Source of the DNA: Streptomyces changanensis
GTDB lineage: Bacteria > Actinomycetota > Actinomycetes > Streptomycetales > Streptomycetaceae
Direction: 5' to 3'
Length of the DNA: 64,000 nucleotides
Assembly (NCBI RefSeq): GCF_024600715.1
Contig: NZ_CP102332.1
Span: 3,720,001 to 3,784,000, forward strand
Position numbers and translations under genes: made by a program. Under the pieces are notes generated by a model that saw only the letters and a program-made list of their open reading frames with translations, was not told the origin of the DNA and searched no databases. This document shows, in pieces, positions 15,604-23,503 of this stretch. The first letter of the stretch is position 1, and the number at the start of each line of letters is the position of its first letter.

Positions 15604-15909
15604 CTACCAGGAAGCCTTGCGCACACCGGGCAGGAATCCGGCGTGCGCCTGTTCCCGGAGGCGCACCCGTGACAGGCCGAACTTCCGCAGGTGGCCGCGG
15701 GGACGGCCGTCCACGCCGTCCCGGTTGCGGACGCGGGTCGCGCTGGCGTCGCGCGGCTGGCGGCGCAGTTCCGCCTGGGCGGCGAGCCGCTCGGCCTCCG
15801 GGGTGCCGGGCCGCCGGATGACCTCCTTCAGCTCGGCACGGCGGGCCGCGTACCGCTCCACGACGGCCTTGCGCCGCTCGTTGCGCGCGATCTTGCTCTT
15901 CTTCGCCAT
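15604..15909 (-). CDS. rpsN: 30S ribosomal protein S14, zinc-independent paralogue
   Basis: The 101-residue S14 is of the long type ([14 protein letters not shown] start, [18 protein letters not shown] core, KASW end) and has no CxxC zinc ribbon. In actinobacteria this form replaces the zinc-binding S14 when zinc is scarce. The ATG overlaps the rpmB stop (TGATG), so the two are one operon. Divergent L33 and the rest of the cluster support Zur control. Confidence 0.96.
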   Translation of the reverse strand: MAKKSKIARNERRKAVVERYAARRAELKEVIRRPGTPEAERLAAQAELRRQPRDASATRVRNRDGVDGRPRGHLRKFGLSRVRLREQAHAGFLPGVRKASW

Positions 15910-16145
15910 CAGACCTTCACCCCGCGGGCGCGGATGCGGGCGACGGCGGCCTCGATCCCGATGGTGTCGATGGTCTTGACGGCCCGGGCGGACAGGGTCA
16001 GCCGCACGTACCGGCCCTCGCTCGGCAGCCAGTAGCGCTTGCGCTGGATGTTGGGGTCGAAGCGCCGGGACGTACGCCGGTGCGAGTGGGAGATGCGGTT
16101 GCCGAAGCCCGGCTGGGCGCCGGTCAGCTGGCAGTGGGCGGACAA
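15909..16145 (-). CDS. rpmB: 50S ribosomal protein L28 paralogue
   Basis: A 78-residue L28 with [19 protein letters not shown] at the start and [14 protein letters not shown] in the middle. It keeps only one cysteine, so a zinc site is absent. The start is TTG 16145 with GAGGTAGG about 6 bases upstream; no ATG or GTG fits the family length. It is the first gene of the minus-strand arm and shares the short divergent promoter region with rpmG. Confidence 0.94.
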   Translation of the reverse strand: MSAHCQLTGAQPGFGNRISHSHRRTSRRFDPNIQRKRYWLPSEGRYVRLTLSARAVKTIDTIGIEAAVARIRARGVKV

Positions 16146-16172
16146 GGGTGACCTACCTCTCTCGGAGCCTTC

Positions 16173-16208
16173 TTGGTAATGGAAACCATTTCCATCTACT
16201 CTACCCCC
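16173..16208. promoter_or_regulatory. Zur-box-like operator within an apparently leaderless promoter
   Basis: A perfect palindrome (TGGAAAC-C-ATTTCCA core at 16180-16194, arms extended by A/T to 16179-16195) closely matches the 15-bp Zur box of actinobacteria. It sits between TTGGTA (16173-16178) and TACTCT (16197-16202), an 18-base spacing. Transcription would then start at about 16209, which is the A of the rpmG ATG, giving a leaderless mRNA. The same box lies 33 bases from the divergent rpmB start, so one site could repress both arms. Confidence 0.7.
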
Positions 16209-16373
16209 ATGGCCCGCAACGAACTCCGCCCGGTCATCAAGCTCCGGTCCACCGCCGGGACCGGCTACACCTACGTGACCCGCAAGAACCGCCGCAACGA
16301 CCCCGACCGCCTGACCCTGCGCAAGTACGACCCGGTCGTCGGCCGGCACGTCGACTTCCGAGAGGAGCGCTGA
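16209..16373 (+). CDS. rpmG: 50S ribosomal protein L33, zinc-independent paralogue
   Basis: A 54-residue L33 ([43 protein letters not shown]) completely free of cysteine, so the zinc ribbon is lost. It is the exact family length. The ATG at 16209 has no ribosome site, in line with a leaderless transcript from the promoter just upstream. It is followed by rpmE after 5 bases. Confidence 0.96.
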   Translation: MARNELRPVIKLRSTAGTGYTYVTRKNRRNDPDRLTLRKYDPVVGRHVDFREER

Positions 16374-16378
16374 GCACC

Positions 16379-16642
16379 GTGAAGCCCGGCATCCACCCCC
16401 CGTACGAGCCCGTCGTCTTCCGTGACAAGGCGGGCGGCTTCGCCTTCCTCACCCGGTCCACCGCCACCGGTGACAAGACGGTCGAGTGGGAGGACGGCAA
16501 CACCTACCCCGTCATCGACGTCGAGATCTCCTCCGCGAGCCACCCCTTCTACACCGGCCAGGCGCGCGTCCTGGACACCGCGGGGCGCGTGGAGAAGTTC
16601 CGGCAGCGGTACGGCTCCCAGGCCCGGCGCGAGGCGCGCTGA
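16379..16642 (+). CDS. rpmE: 50S ribosomal protein L31 type B (zinc-independent)
   Basis: An 87-residue type B L31 ([42 protein letters not shown]) without the cysteines of the zinc-binding type. GTG 16379 follows GAGGAG of the preceding gene end and lies 5 bases after the rpmG stop. The stop overlaps the start of the CobW-like gene. Replacement of the zinc form by this form frees zinc during starvation. Confidence 0.96.
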   Translation: MKPGIHPPYEPVVFRDKAGGFAFLTRSTATGDKTVEWEDGNTYPVIDVEISSASHPFYTGQARVLDTAGRVEKFRQRYGSQARREAR

Positions 16643-17769
16643 TGCTCTCCGTCGCCCTCGTCGGCGGACTGCACGCCGACGCCCGCACCGCCGCGGTCGA
16701 GCGGCTGCTCGCCACCGTGCCCGGCAGTGTGGCGCTCCACCACGACCTGACGGCCGCCGCCGAGAAGGGCACGGTCGTCCGTACCGTCCGCGACGCGACC
16801 GGGGTCCTGTCGACGGACGAGACGCCGCTGGTCGACGACTGCGCGTGCTGCGCCCTGCGCGAGGACCTGGTGCCCGAGCTGGAGCGGCTGGCGGACGCCG
16901 GGCTGACGCGGCTCGCGGTGGTCGAGCTGTGGGACTCGGTCGAGCCCAAGGCGATGGCCGAGGTCATCACGGCGGCCGGACTGACGGTCGGCTCGGTGAT
17001 CACGGCCGTCGACACGGCGCTGCTGCTGCCCTGCCTGGGCAACGGCGACGACCTGGCCGACGCCGGGCTGGCGGCGGCGCCCACCGACCGGCGCACGGTC
17101 GCGGACACGTGGGCGCGCCAGCTGGAGTACGCGCCCGTGCTCGCCGTCGTCGACGGCCCCGAGGCCGACGACGAGGACCGCGCGCTGCTCGCCCAGCTCC
17201 ACCCGACCGCGCTGCGGGTGCCGCTGCCGGACGGTGACCTGGCCGCCGCCGCGCTGGCGGGCTTCGACGTCGAGGCGGCCGCGGCCGCCCAGCACCCGGC
17301 GTGCGCCCTGCTGCCGCAGGACGCGGACGCGCACGGGGTCACCACGTACGTCTGGCGCCGCCGCCGGCCGTTCCACCCGGAGCGGCTGTACGCGGCGCTG
17401 GAGGACCTCTGCTGCGCCGCCGCCCGCAGCCGCGGCAGGTTCTGGCTCGCCGACCGGCCCGACACCCTGCTCGCCTGGGACGCGGCGGGCGGCGCCCTGT
17501 GCGTCGAGCCCTCCGGGCCGTGGCTGGCCTCGCTGCCGGACGCCGCCTGGGAGATGGTCCCGCCCGTGCGCCGGGCCGCGGCGGCGCTGGACTGGGACCC
17601 CGAGCACGGGGACCGGTGCCAGCACCTGGTCTTCACCTCGCCCGGCCTCGACCGCGAGGGGCTCGCCGAGCTCCTCGACTCCTGCCTGCTCACCGACGCG
17701 GAGTACGCCGCGGGCCGCGCGGCCTGGCAGCGGCTCCCGTCCGGCTTCGACACCCTCCTGGAGGTCTGA
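16642..17769 (+). CDS. CobW/COG0523-like protein lacking the P-loop
   Basis: A 375-residue protein. The C-terminal half fits the CobW C-terminal domain (RPFHPERLYAALEDL) and the metal-binding DDCACCALREDL (CxCC) loop is intact near residues 65-77. The place of the Walker A motif reads GGLHADARTAAVERLL with no GK(S/T), so GTP binding as in classical COG0523 metallochaperones is doubtful. The location inside a zinc-starvation operon suggests zinc trafficking or delivery; the mechanism would have to differ. ATG overlaps the rpmE stop by one base. Confidence 0.85.
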   Translation: MLSVALVGGLHADARTAAVERLLATVPGSVALHHDLTAAAEKGTVVRTVRDATGVLSTDETPLVDDCACCALREDLVPELERLADAGLTRLAVVELWDSVEPKAMAEVITAAGLTVGSVITAVDTALLLPCLGNGDDLADAGLAAAPTDRRTVADTWARQLEYAPVLAVVDGPEADDEDRALLAQLHPTALRVPLPDGDLAAAALAGFDVEAAAAAQHPACALLPQDADAHGVTTYVWRRRRPFHPERLYAALEDLCCAAARSRGRFWLADRPDTLLAWDAAGGALCVEPSGPWLASLPDAAWEMVPPVRRAAAALDWDPEHGDRCQHLVFTSPGLDREGLAELLDSCLLTDAEYAAGRAAWQRLPSGFDTLLEV

Positions 17770-17772
17770 CCC

Positions 17773-18018
17773 ATGCCGCCCCGCCGCCCGGCCGACCGCA
17801 AGCCCGCGAAGTCCCGCCCCAATCCCCTGGAGCGCGACGGCATCACCTACATCGACTACAAGGACACCGACCTGCTGCGGAAGTTCATCTCCGACCGCGG
17901 CAAGATCCGCAGCCGGCGGGTGACGCGCGTGTCGGCGCAGCAGCAGCGGCAGCTGGCCCGCGCGATCAAGAACGCCCGGGAGATGGCGCTGCTGCCGTAC
18001 TCCTCGTCCGCCCGCTGA
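17773..18018 (+). CDS. rpsR: 30S ribosomal protein S18, zinc-independent paralogue
   Basis: An 81-residue S18 ([28 protein letters not shown], then [21 protein letters not shown]) without cysteines. It starts 3 bases after the CobW-like gene and ends the plus-strand arm. The run of four cysteine-poor ribosomal genes plus the CobW-like gene is a typical actinobacterial Zur target. Confidence 0.95.
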   Translation: MPPRRPADRKPAKSRPNPLERDGITYIDYKDTDLLRKFISDRGKIRSRRVTRVSAQQQRQLARAIKNAREMALLPYSSSAR

Positions 18019-18090
18019 GGCCGTCACCTCGCTGAGACCGTCCGCCCGCTGAAGCCGTCATCCCGCTGAGGCCGTAACCCGCTGAAGCCG
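18013..18090 (+). repeat. Tandem repeat of about 16-18 bp after rpsR
   Basis: Five imperfect copies of a CCGCTGAGGCCGTCAC unit run from the last codons and stop of rpsR into the intergenic region. Each carries a GCTGA, so they look like duplications of the gene end. Confidence 0.75.
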
Positions 18091-18167
18091 TCGCCGCCGG
18101 CGTGGCGCGCCCGCCGGAAGCCGCCCGCCCTGCGCCGGTCGGGTGCCGCCGCGCGCCGGTGGACGGC

Positions 18168-18216
18168 GAAAAGGAGGTTCTTCCCGTGCCCTGGGCACGG
18201 GAAGAACCTCCTTTTC
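18168..18216. terminator. Long perfect-palindrome terminator
   Basis: Arms of 24 bases (18168-18191 and 18193-18216) flank a single T. The ends are AAAA and TTTT, so it should work in both directions. It closes the zinc-responsive operon. Confidence 0.9.
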
Positions 18217-18342
18217 CGTATCCCTACGAACGGAAGGGAGCCCGGGAGGCCGTTCTCACGTCTCCGTAGTCGGAGGAACACCCCTGGTGCACGTGCATCT
18301 GCTCATGCATCCGTGAGCTGAACGCAGCTATGATCCGGATAG

Positions 18343-18391
18343 TTGACACCTGCAACATCACTCACTCATGTAACTCATGTGACTCGGGGAG
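18343..18391 (+). promoter_or_regulatory. Putative promoter/operator of the DUF397 gene
   Basis: A consensus TTGACA (18343-18348) is followed by tandem ACTCATGTA/ACTCATGTG units (18364-18381) plus a partial third copy. The -10 is not clear (CATGTA, 18 bases on). The repeats could bind the XRE partner encoded downstream. GGGGAG at 18386-18391 is the ribosome site. Confidence 0.4.
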
Positions 18392-18397
18392 CGTCCT

Positions 18398-18646
18398 GTG
18401 CACCACGTGTTGAACGTGTACAACGGCATGGCGGCCACAGAGCTTCACGGGGTCGTCTGGCAGAAGAGCCGCCACAGCAACTCGCAGGGTTCCTGTGTGG
18501 AATTCGCCAAACTGCCCGGCGGAAATGTGGCGGTGCGCAACTCCCGTCACCCCGACGGTCCGGCCCTGGTCTACACGCCGGCGGAGATCGAGGCGCTGCT
18601 GCTCGGCGTGAAGGACGGGGAATTCGACCACCTCGTCGGTGGCTGA
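18398..18646 (+). CDS. DUF397 domain protein
   Basis: An 82-residue protein with the DUF397 pattern WQKSRHSNSQGSCVEFAKLPGG, then VAVRNSRHPDGPALVYT. Such proteins accompany XRE/DUF5753 regulators in Streptomyces (WhiJ-like and AbaA-like sets) and influence development and antibiotic production. GTG 18398 has GGGGAG upstream; internal starts at 18416 and 18428 are possible. It faces the ATPase gene and lies 0.9 kb from the XRE gene, forming the usual trio. Confidence 0.9.
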   Translation: MHHVLNVYNGMAATELHGVVWQKSRHSNSQGSCVEFAKLPGGNVAVRNSRHPDGPALVYTPAEIEALLLGVKDGEFDHLVGG

Positions 18647-18693
18647 GGAGCGGGACGCCCGCACGCGGCACGGACGGCACGGAGGGAACGGAC

Positions 18694-18722
18694 GAAGGGG
18701 CCCCGCCGAGCGGAGCCCCTTC
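18694..18722. terminator. Hairpin between convergent genes
   Basis: An 8-bp stem (18694-18701 with 18715-18722) lies between the DUF397 gene and the convergent ATPase gene. Confidence 0.6.
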
Positions 18723-18779
18723 CCATCGGCGACGAGTCCCCCGTGGCCTCGGCCGACGTCCATCCCGGGTGCCGTTCCC

Positions 18780-19280
18780 TCACGCCCCGTCCGTGAGGCG
18801 GAACAGCGCCCAGACGACCTTCCCGTGCAGCGCCCCCGCCAGGGGGTGCCATCCCCAGCTGTCGCTGAACGACTCGACCAGGAACAGCCCGCGGCCCGAC
18901 TCCGCCGAGAAGTCCTCGCCCGACGACCGGGTCGCGGGCGTGTCCGGGCTGGGGTCGCGCACCGCGCAGACCAGTCGTCCCGCCCAGCGCATCAGGTGCA
19001 GTCGGACGGGCGGGTCGAGCGGGTGCTCGCGCGGGGTGTCGGCGGGCAGCGCGTGCCGCAGGGCGTTCGTGACGAGCTCCGAGACGACGAGCGCGACGTC
19101 GTCGAACCGGTCGCCCAGGTTCCACTGCGACAGGGTGGTGTGGGTGAACTGCCGCGCCCCGCGTACCGCTTCGTATCGCGCGGGCAGGGCGCAGGAGGCG
19201 GAACTCGACACGGACGCGGCGTCGATCGGTGGAAGCCCCTGCCTCAACGGCTCGAGCATGGTCGATCCATTCGTCCCCAT
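18780..19280 (-). CDS. RsbW/SpoIIAB-like ATP-binding protein
   Basis: A 166-residue protein with a GHKL-type ATPase fold: N-box VVSELVTNALRHA, G1-like CAVRDPSPDTP and G2-like ESGRGLFLVESFSDSWG boxes. Single-domain proteins of this type act as anti-sigma kinases or, in the AbaA-like trios, as regulatory partners. ATG 19280 is used because GGGGAG lies 9 bases upstream; GTG 19289 directly abuts that site. It is divergent from the XRE regulator. Confidence 0.88.
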   Translation of the reverse strand: MGTNGSTMLEPLRQGLPPIDAASVSSSASCALPARYEAVRGARQFTHTTLSQWNLGDRFDDVALVVSELVTNALRHALPADTPREHPLDPPVRLHLMRWAGRLVCAVRDPSPDTPATRSSGEDFSAESGRGLFLVESFSDSWGWHPLAGALHGKVVWALFRLTDGA

Positions 19281-19371
19281 GCGAGGCACTCCCCGGATTC
19301 GCGGCTGTGGTGCTACAACACGAACGACTACGCAGGTGCGCGAGGCCCATGGTTCCGAAAGGGAGGGTGTG

Positions 19372-19506
19372 ATGCAAGGGCAGATGCACGTGCACGTGCC
19401 CGACCTGTCCGGCCCCGTGATGGTTCTTGGTCATATCTTCCCCGGGTCGTTTGAACGGCCGTGGCCGAACCGTTCGCCAATCTGTAATCGTTCGAGTACG
19501 GGGTGA
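19372..19506 (+). CDS. Candidate 44-aa small protein or leader peptide
   Basis: An ATG preceded by AAAGGGAGG (4-5 base spacing) opens a 44-codon frame with His and Val early (MHVHVPDLSGP) and one Cys near the end. It lies in the AT-richer gap between the divergent ATPase and XRE genes, 81 bases before the XRE start, so it could be a leader peptide or a real small protein. No family is recognised. Confidence 0.4.
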   Translation: MQGQMHVHVPDLSGPVMVLGHIFPGSFERPWPNRSPICNRSSTG

Positions 19507-19587
19507 AGCGTTTTGGTGGCAGAATCCGCTTCTTCGGGGCTCGGGGGTGCTCCGTCGGACACATCAGCGATGGGGAGGGTTGGAGAC

Positions 19588-20451
19588 GTGACCGCGACAG
19601 AATCCGGCGGTTCCGTGGTGCGACGCATCCTGCTGGGCTCACAGCTGAGGAGGCTGCGCGAGTCGCGCGGCATCACCCGAGAGGCCGCCGGCTACTCGAT
19701 CAGGGCGTCGGAATCCAAGATCAGCCGGCTGGAGTTGGGCAGGGTGAGCTTCAAGGCGAGGGACGTGGAGGACCTCCTCACGCTCTACGGCGTCACCGAC
19801 GAGACGGAGCGCGCGGCGCTCCTGGGGCTGGTGCGCGAGGCCAACCTCGCCGGCTGGTGGCACAGTTACGGCGACGTGCTGCCCGGGTGGTTCCAGACGT
19901 ACATCGGTCTCGAAGGCGCCGCGTCGCTCATCCGCATCTACGAGGTGCAGTTCATCCACGGGCTGCTCCAGACCGAGGCGTACGCGCACGCGGTCGTCGC
20001 CCGCGGCCTGCGCGGCGCGCCGGAAGCCGAGATCGACCGCCGCGTAGCCCTGCGCCTGGAGCGGCAGAAGGTCCTCGTCTCGGAGCGCGCGCCGCGATTT
20101 CACGCCGTTCTCGACGAGGCCGCGCTGCGCCGTCCCTACGGCGACCGCTCCGTCATGCGCGACCAGCTGAAGCACCTGATCGAGATGTCCGAGCGCCCCA
20201 ACATCACGCTCCAGGTCATGCCCTTCAGCTTCGGTGGCCACGCCGGCGAGAGCGGTGCCTTCACCATGCTGCGGTTCCCCGAGTCGGACCTCTCCGACAT
20301 CGTCTACCTGGAGCAGATGACGGGCGCGCTGTACATCGACAAGCGTGAGGAGGTCGGGCAGTACGAGCGGGCCATGGAGCGGCTCCACGCGGACAGCCCC
20401 GGCCCCGAGGAGAGTCGGGATCTGCTCAGGGGGCTACTCCAACTCATCTAG
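19588..20451 (+). CDS. XRE-family regulator with DUF5753 domain
   Basis: A 287-residue protein. The helix-turn-helix (LRRLRESRGITREAAGYSIRASESKISRLELGR) is at about 14-47. The DUF5753 sensor/effector domain (VQFIHGLLQTEAYAHAV, ERPNITLQVMPF, GAFTMLRF) is at about 105-280. This is the third member of the DUF397/ATPase/XRE trio known from WhiJ-type developmental control. GTG 19588 is chosen with GGGAGG 9 bases before it; upstream ATG 19570 and TTG 19513 are possible but lack the conserved residues. Confidence 0.92.
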   Translation: MTATESGGSVVRRILLGSQLRRLRESRGITREAAGYSIRASESKISRLELGRVSFKARDVEDLLTLYGVTDETERAALLGLVREANLAGWWHSYGDVLPGWFQTYIGLEGAASLIRIYEVQFIHGLLQTEAYAHAVVARGLRGAPEAEIDRRVALRLERQKVLVSERAPRFHAVLDEAALRRPYGDRSVMRDQLKHLIEMSERPNITLQVMPFSFGGHAGESGAFTMLRFPESDLSDIVYLEQMTGALYIDKREEVGQYERAMERLHADSPGPEESRDLLRGLLQLI

Positions 20452-20529
20452 TTCGCCCGTAGGATGACGTCCCGTCACAAGCGCCCTGTAGCGGCCCTGT
20501 GGGGCCACACGGCCTTCGGAAGGGATGGC

Positions 20530-21987
20530 ATGTCCTACTTCACAGATCTGGCCCTGCAGTACATCGACGGTGAGTGGCGGGCCGGTGGCGGCTCGTGGGA
20601 CATCATCGACTTCAACCCGTACAACGAGGAGAAGCTCGCCTCCATAACCGTCGCCACCGTCGCCGAGGTCGACCAGGCGTACCGCGCCGCCGAGAGGGCG
20701 CAGGTGGCCTGGGGCGACACCAACCCGTACACGCGGCGCGGCGTCTTCGAGCGGGCCCTGCGGATCATCGAGGACCGCGAGGAGGAGCTGATCGAGGCGA
20801 TCATCGCCGAACTCGGCGGGACGCGCGGCAAGGCGGCCTTCGAGCTCCACCTCGCCCGGGAGTTCATGCGCGAGGCGATCCACCTCGCCCTCCGTCCCGA
20901 GGGGCGCATCCTGCCGTCCCCGATCGACGGCAAGGAGAACCGCGTCTACCGACTGCCCGTCGGCGTCGTCGGCGTCATCAGCCCCTTCAACTTCCCCTTC
21001 CTGCTGTCGCTGAAGTCGGTCGCCCCCGCACTGGCCCTCGGCAACGCGGTGGTGCTCAAGCCGCACCAGAACACCCCCATACTCGGCGGCACCATGCTGG
21101 CCAAGGTCTTCGAGGACGCCGGGCTTCCGCCCGGCGTCCTCAACGTCGTCATCACCGACATCGCCGAGATCGGCGACGCGCTCCTGGAGCACCCGGTCCC
21201 CAAGGTCATCTCCTTCACCGGCTCCGACCGCGTGGGCCGGCACGTCGCCACCGTCTGCGCGGCCAACTTCAAGCGGGCCGTGCTCGAACTGGGCGGCAAC
21301 AGCGCGCTGATCGTCCTCGACGACGCGGACGTCGACTACGCCGTCGACGCGGCCGTCTTCAGTCGCTTCGTCCACCAGGGCCAGGCGTGCATGGCCGCCA
21401 ACCGCGTCCTCGTCGACCGGGCGGTCCTGGAGGAGTTCACGGAGAAGTTCGTCGCCAAGGTGCGCACCCTGCGCACCGGCGACCCGTCCGAGCCCGGGAC
21501 GCACATCGGCCCGCTGATCAACTCCTCGCAGGCCGAGGCGGTGACCACCGCCGTCGAGCAGACCATCGCCGCCGGTGCCACCGCCCTGGTGCGTGGCACC
21601 ACCGAGGGCAACATCGTCCCGCCGACCGTCCTCACCGACATCCCGGCCGACGCCCCGGTGCTCACCCAGGAGATCTTCGGCCCGGTCGCCCTCCTCATCC
21701 CCTTCGACGGGGAGGACGAGGCCGTCCGCATCGCCAACGACACCCCGTACGGGCTGAGCGGCGGCGTCCACACGCGCGACGTGGAGCGCGGCGTGCGCCT
21801 GTCCCGGCGCGTCCACACCGGGATGATGCACGTCAACGACGGCATCATCCACGACGAGCCGATCGTCCCCTTCGGCGGCGAGAAGCACTCCGGCCTCGGA
21901 CGGCTCAACGGCGAGGCGACCGTGGAGGCGTTCACCACCCACAAGTGGATCTCCGTACAGCACGGGCGCAGCGGCTTCCCGTTCTGA
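20530..21987 (+). CDS. NAD(P)-dependent aldehyde dehydrogenase (benzaldehyde dehydrogenase-like)
   Basis: A 485-residue class III-fold ALDH. The Rossmann motif region has SPFNFPF and the NAD site FTGSDRVGRHV. The catalytic Glu253 is in LELGGNS and the nucleophile Cys287 in GQACMAANR. The C-terminal FGGEKHSGLGRLNG motif is complete. It oxidises aldehydes, possibly aromatic ones, to acids. ATG 20530 has GGAAGGGA upstream. It follows the XRE gene after 78 bases and is probably its own transcript. Confidence 0.93.
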   Translation: MSYFTDLALQYIDGEWRAGGGSWDIIDFNPYNEEKLASITVATVAEVDQAYRAAERAQVAWGDTNPYTRRGVFERALRIIEDREEELIEAIIAELGGTRGKAAFELHLAREFMREAIHLALRPEGRILPSPIDGKENRVYRLPVGVVGVISPFNFPFLLSLKSVAPALALGNAVVLKPHQNTPILGGTMLAKVFEDAGLPPGVLNVVITDIAEIGDALLEHPVPKVISFTGSDRVGRHVATVCAANFKRAVLELGGNSALIVLDDADVDYAVDAAVFSRFVHQGQACMAANRVLVDRAVLEEFTEKFVAKVRTLRTGDPSEPGTHIGPLINSSQAEAVTTAVEQTIAAGATALVRGTTEGNIVPPTVLTDIPADAPVLTQEIFGPVALLIPFDGEDEAVRIANDTPYGLSGGVHTRDVERGVRLSRRVHTGMMHVNDGIIHDEPIVPFGGEKHSGLGRLNGEATVEAFTTHKWISVQHGRSGFPF

Positions 21988-22040
21988 CGGGCACGTCACG
22001 CCCCCGTCCCCCTCACCTCCCGCCCACGTTCCGCCCCGTC

Positions 22041-22066
22041 CGGCGGGCGGCTCCGCCGGCCCGCCG
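22041..22066 (+). terminator. Hairpin after aldehyde dehydrogenase
   Basis: An 8-bp GC stem (22041-22048 with 22059-22066) lies 53 bases after the stop. Confidence 0.5.
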
Positions 22067-22183
22067 ATTCCGCGCGATCCGTACCACCGTCCCGGCCCAT
22101 TTGGGACAGGATCCGACCGCGGTCGTCCGTACCGTACGGGGTGTCAGTCCAGGGCACGTCCCGAAGAAAGGCGGACCTCCGTC

Positions 22184-22735
22184 ATGGTTGCTTTTGTCCC
22201 CGCCGAGGCGCACGGCGACGAGCGCGGTGCGCTGCTCACCTTCATCGAGGCGCAGCGCGCCGCCCTGCGCCGGTCGGTGCTGGGGCTGACCGAGGAGCAG
22301 GCCACGAGCCGCCCCTCGGCGAGCGAGCTCTCCCTCGCCGGTCTCCTCAAGCACTGCGCGGAGGTGGAGCTCAACTGGCTCCGGCTCGCCCAGCAGCGAC
22401 CCAACGAGCGGGCCCGCACCCAGGAGACCTGGGGCGACGCCTTCCGGCTCACCGACGAGGAGTCGGTCCCCGAGGTGCTCGCCTTCTGGGACGGCGTGGT
22501 CAAGGAGCTGGAGGAGTTCGTCCGCTCCGTGCCGAGCCTGGACGAGACCTTCCCGCTGCCCGAAGCGCCGTGGTTCCCCAGGGACGGGCGGGTCTCCGTC
22601 CGCTGGCTCGGGCTGCACCTGGTGCAGGAGTTCGGCCGGCACGCCGGCCACGCCGACATCGTCCGCGAGTCCCTGGACGGCATGACGTCCTTCGAGCTCA
22701 TCGCCCGCGAGTCCGGACAGGGCCGGGACGCCTAG
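22184..22735 (+). CDS. DinB/DUF664-family protein
   Basis: A 183-residue four-helix DinB-fold protein. The metal-ligand histidines are in place: LLKHCAEVE near residue 62 and LHLVQEFGRHAGHADIVRE near the end. Members act as putative metal-dependent hydrolases, or as mycothiol/bacillithiol S-transferases. ATG 22184 has GAAAGGCGGA upstream. It is likely monocistronic, with PadR gene 82 bases downstream under its own operator. Confidence 0.88.
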   Translation: MVAFVPAEAHGDERGALLTFIEAQRAALRRSVLGLTEEQATSRPSASELSLAGLLKHCAEVELNWLRLAQQRPNERARTQETWGDAFRLTDEESVPEVLAFWDGVVKELEEFVRSVPSLDETFPLPEAPWFPRDGRVSVRWLGLHLVQEFGRHAGHADIVRESLDGMTSFELIARESGQGRDA

Positions 22736-22776
22736 CGCGGGTCCCGTCGTGACCGCCGCCCCCTGCCCGTACCCTA

Positions 22777-22788
22777 GTCAAAATTGAC
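22777..22788 (+). promoter_or_regulatory. Palindrome before the PadR gene
   Basis: GTCAA-AA-TTGAC lies 30 bases upstream of the PadR start in the likely promoter. PadR proteins commonly repress themselves, so this is a plausible operator. Confidence 0.4.
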
Positions 22789-22817
22789 GTCAGGGGACGA
22801 CGAAGGGCAGGGAGCGG

Positions 22818-23459
22818 ATGTCGGCGATCCGGCTGCTGGTGCTCGGCGCGGTGCGCCAGCACGGGCGCGCGCACGGCTACCAGGTACGCAACGACCTGGA
22901 GTACTGGGGCGCCCACGAGTGGTCCAACGCCAAGCCCGGGTCGATCTACCACGCGCTGAAGCAGATGGCGAAGCAGGGACTGCTGCGCGCCCACGAGACC
23001 GCCCCCAGCACGGCCGGCGGCCCGCCCCGCACCGAGTACGAGATCACCGACGAGGGCACGCGGGAGTACTTCGCGCTGCTCCGCGAGGCGCTCACCGCCC
23101 ATGACCAGAAGCCCGACAGCCTCACCGCCGCCCTCGGCTTCCTCGTCGACCTGTCCCGCGGCGAGGCCGTCGACCTGCTCCGCCGGCGGGTCGAGGGGCT
23201 GGAGCAGTGGCGGGCCGCCGTCACCGGGTACTACACGCCCGACGGTGGCGCCGAGCAGCTGGGCCACATCGGCGAGATCATGCACCTGTGGCTCCACCAG
23301 GCCGACGCGGGCGCCGCCTGGACGCGCGGCCTCATCGCCCGGATCGAGGGCGGCGCGTACACCTTCGCCGGCGAGGGCCGGCCCTTCGTCGGCGTCCTCG
23401 CCGACGACGAGGAGAACCCGTACGCGACGGGCACCCCGCACCCCGGCGACCAGGGCTGA
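22818..23459 (+). CDS. PadR-family transcriptional regulator
   Basis: A 213-residue regulator. The winged helix (IRLLVLGAVRQHGRAHGYQVRNDL, SIYHALKQMAKQGLL, YEITDEGTREYF) is at residues 3-90. The long helical C-terminal part (about 95-190) is a PadR/Vir_act-type dimerisation and ligand domain. The AGGGAG site is 7 bases before ATG 22818. Targets are unknown; autoregulation is likely through the palindrome just upstream. Confidence 0.9.
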   Translation: MSAIRLLVLGAVRQHGRAHGYQVRNDLEYWGAHEWSNAKPGSIYHALKQMAKQGLLRAHETAPSTAGGPPRTEYEITDEGTREYFALLREALTAHDQKPDSLTAALGFLVDLSRGEAVDLLRRRVEGLEQWRAAVTGYYTPDGGAEQLGHIGEIMHLWLHQADAGAAWTRGLIARIEGGAYTFAGEGRPFVGVLADDEENPYATGTPHPGDQG

Positions 23460-23503
23460 CACCCTCCGGCGGACCACCGAGGCGGCCGCTTTGGGCAAAG
23501 GGC

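Noticed and set aside
18013..18090. Short repeats considered as a CRISPR array
   Set aside because: Units are contiguous without unique spacers, degenerate, and there are no cas genes.
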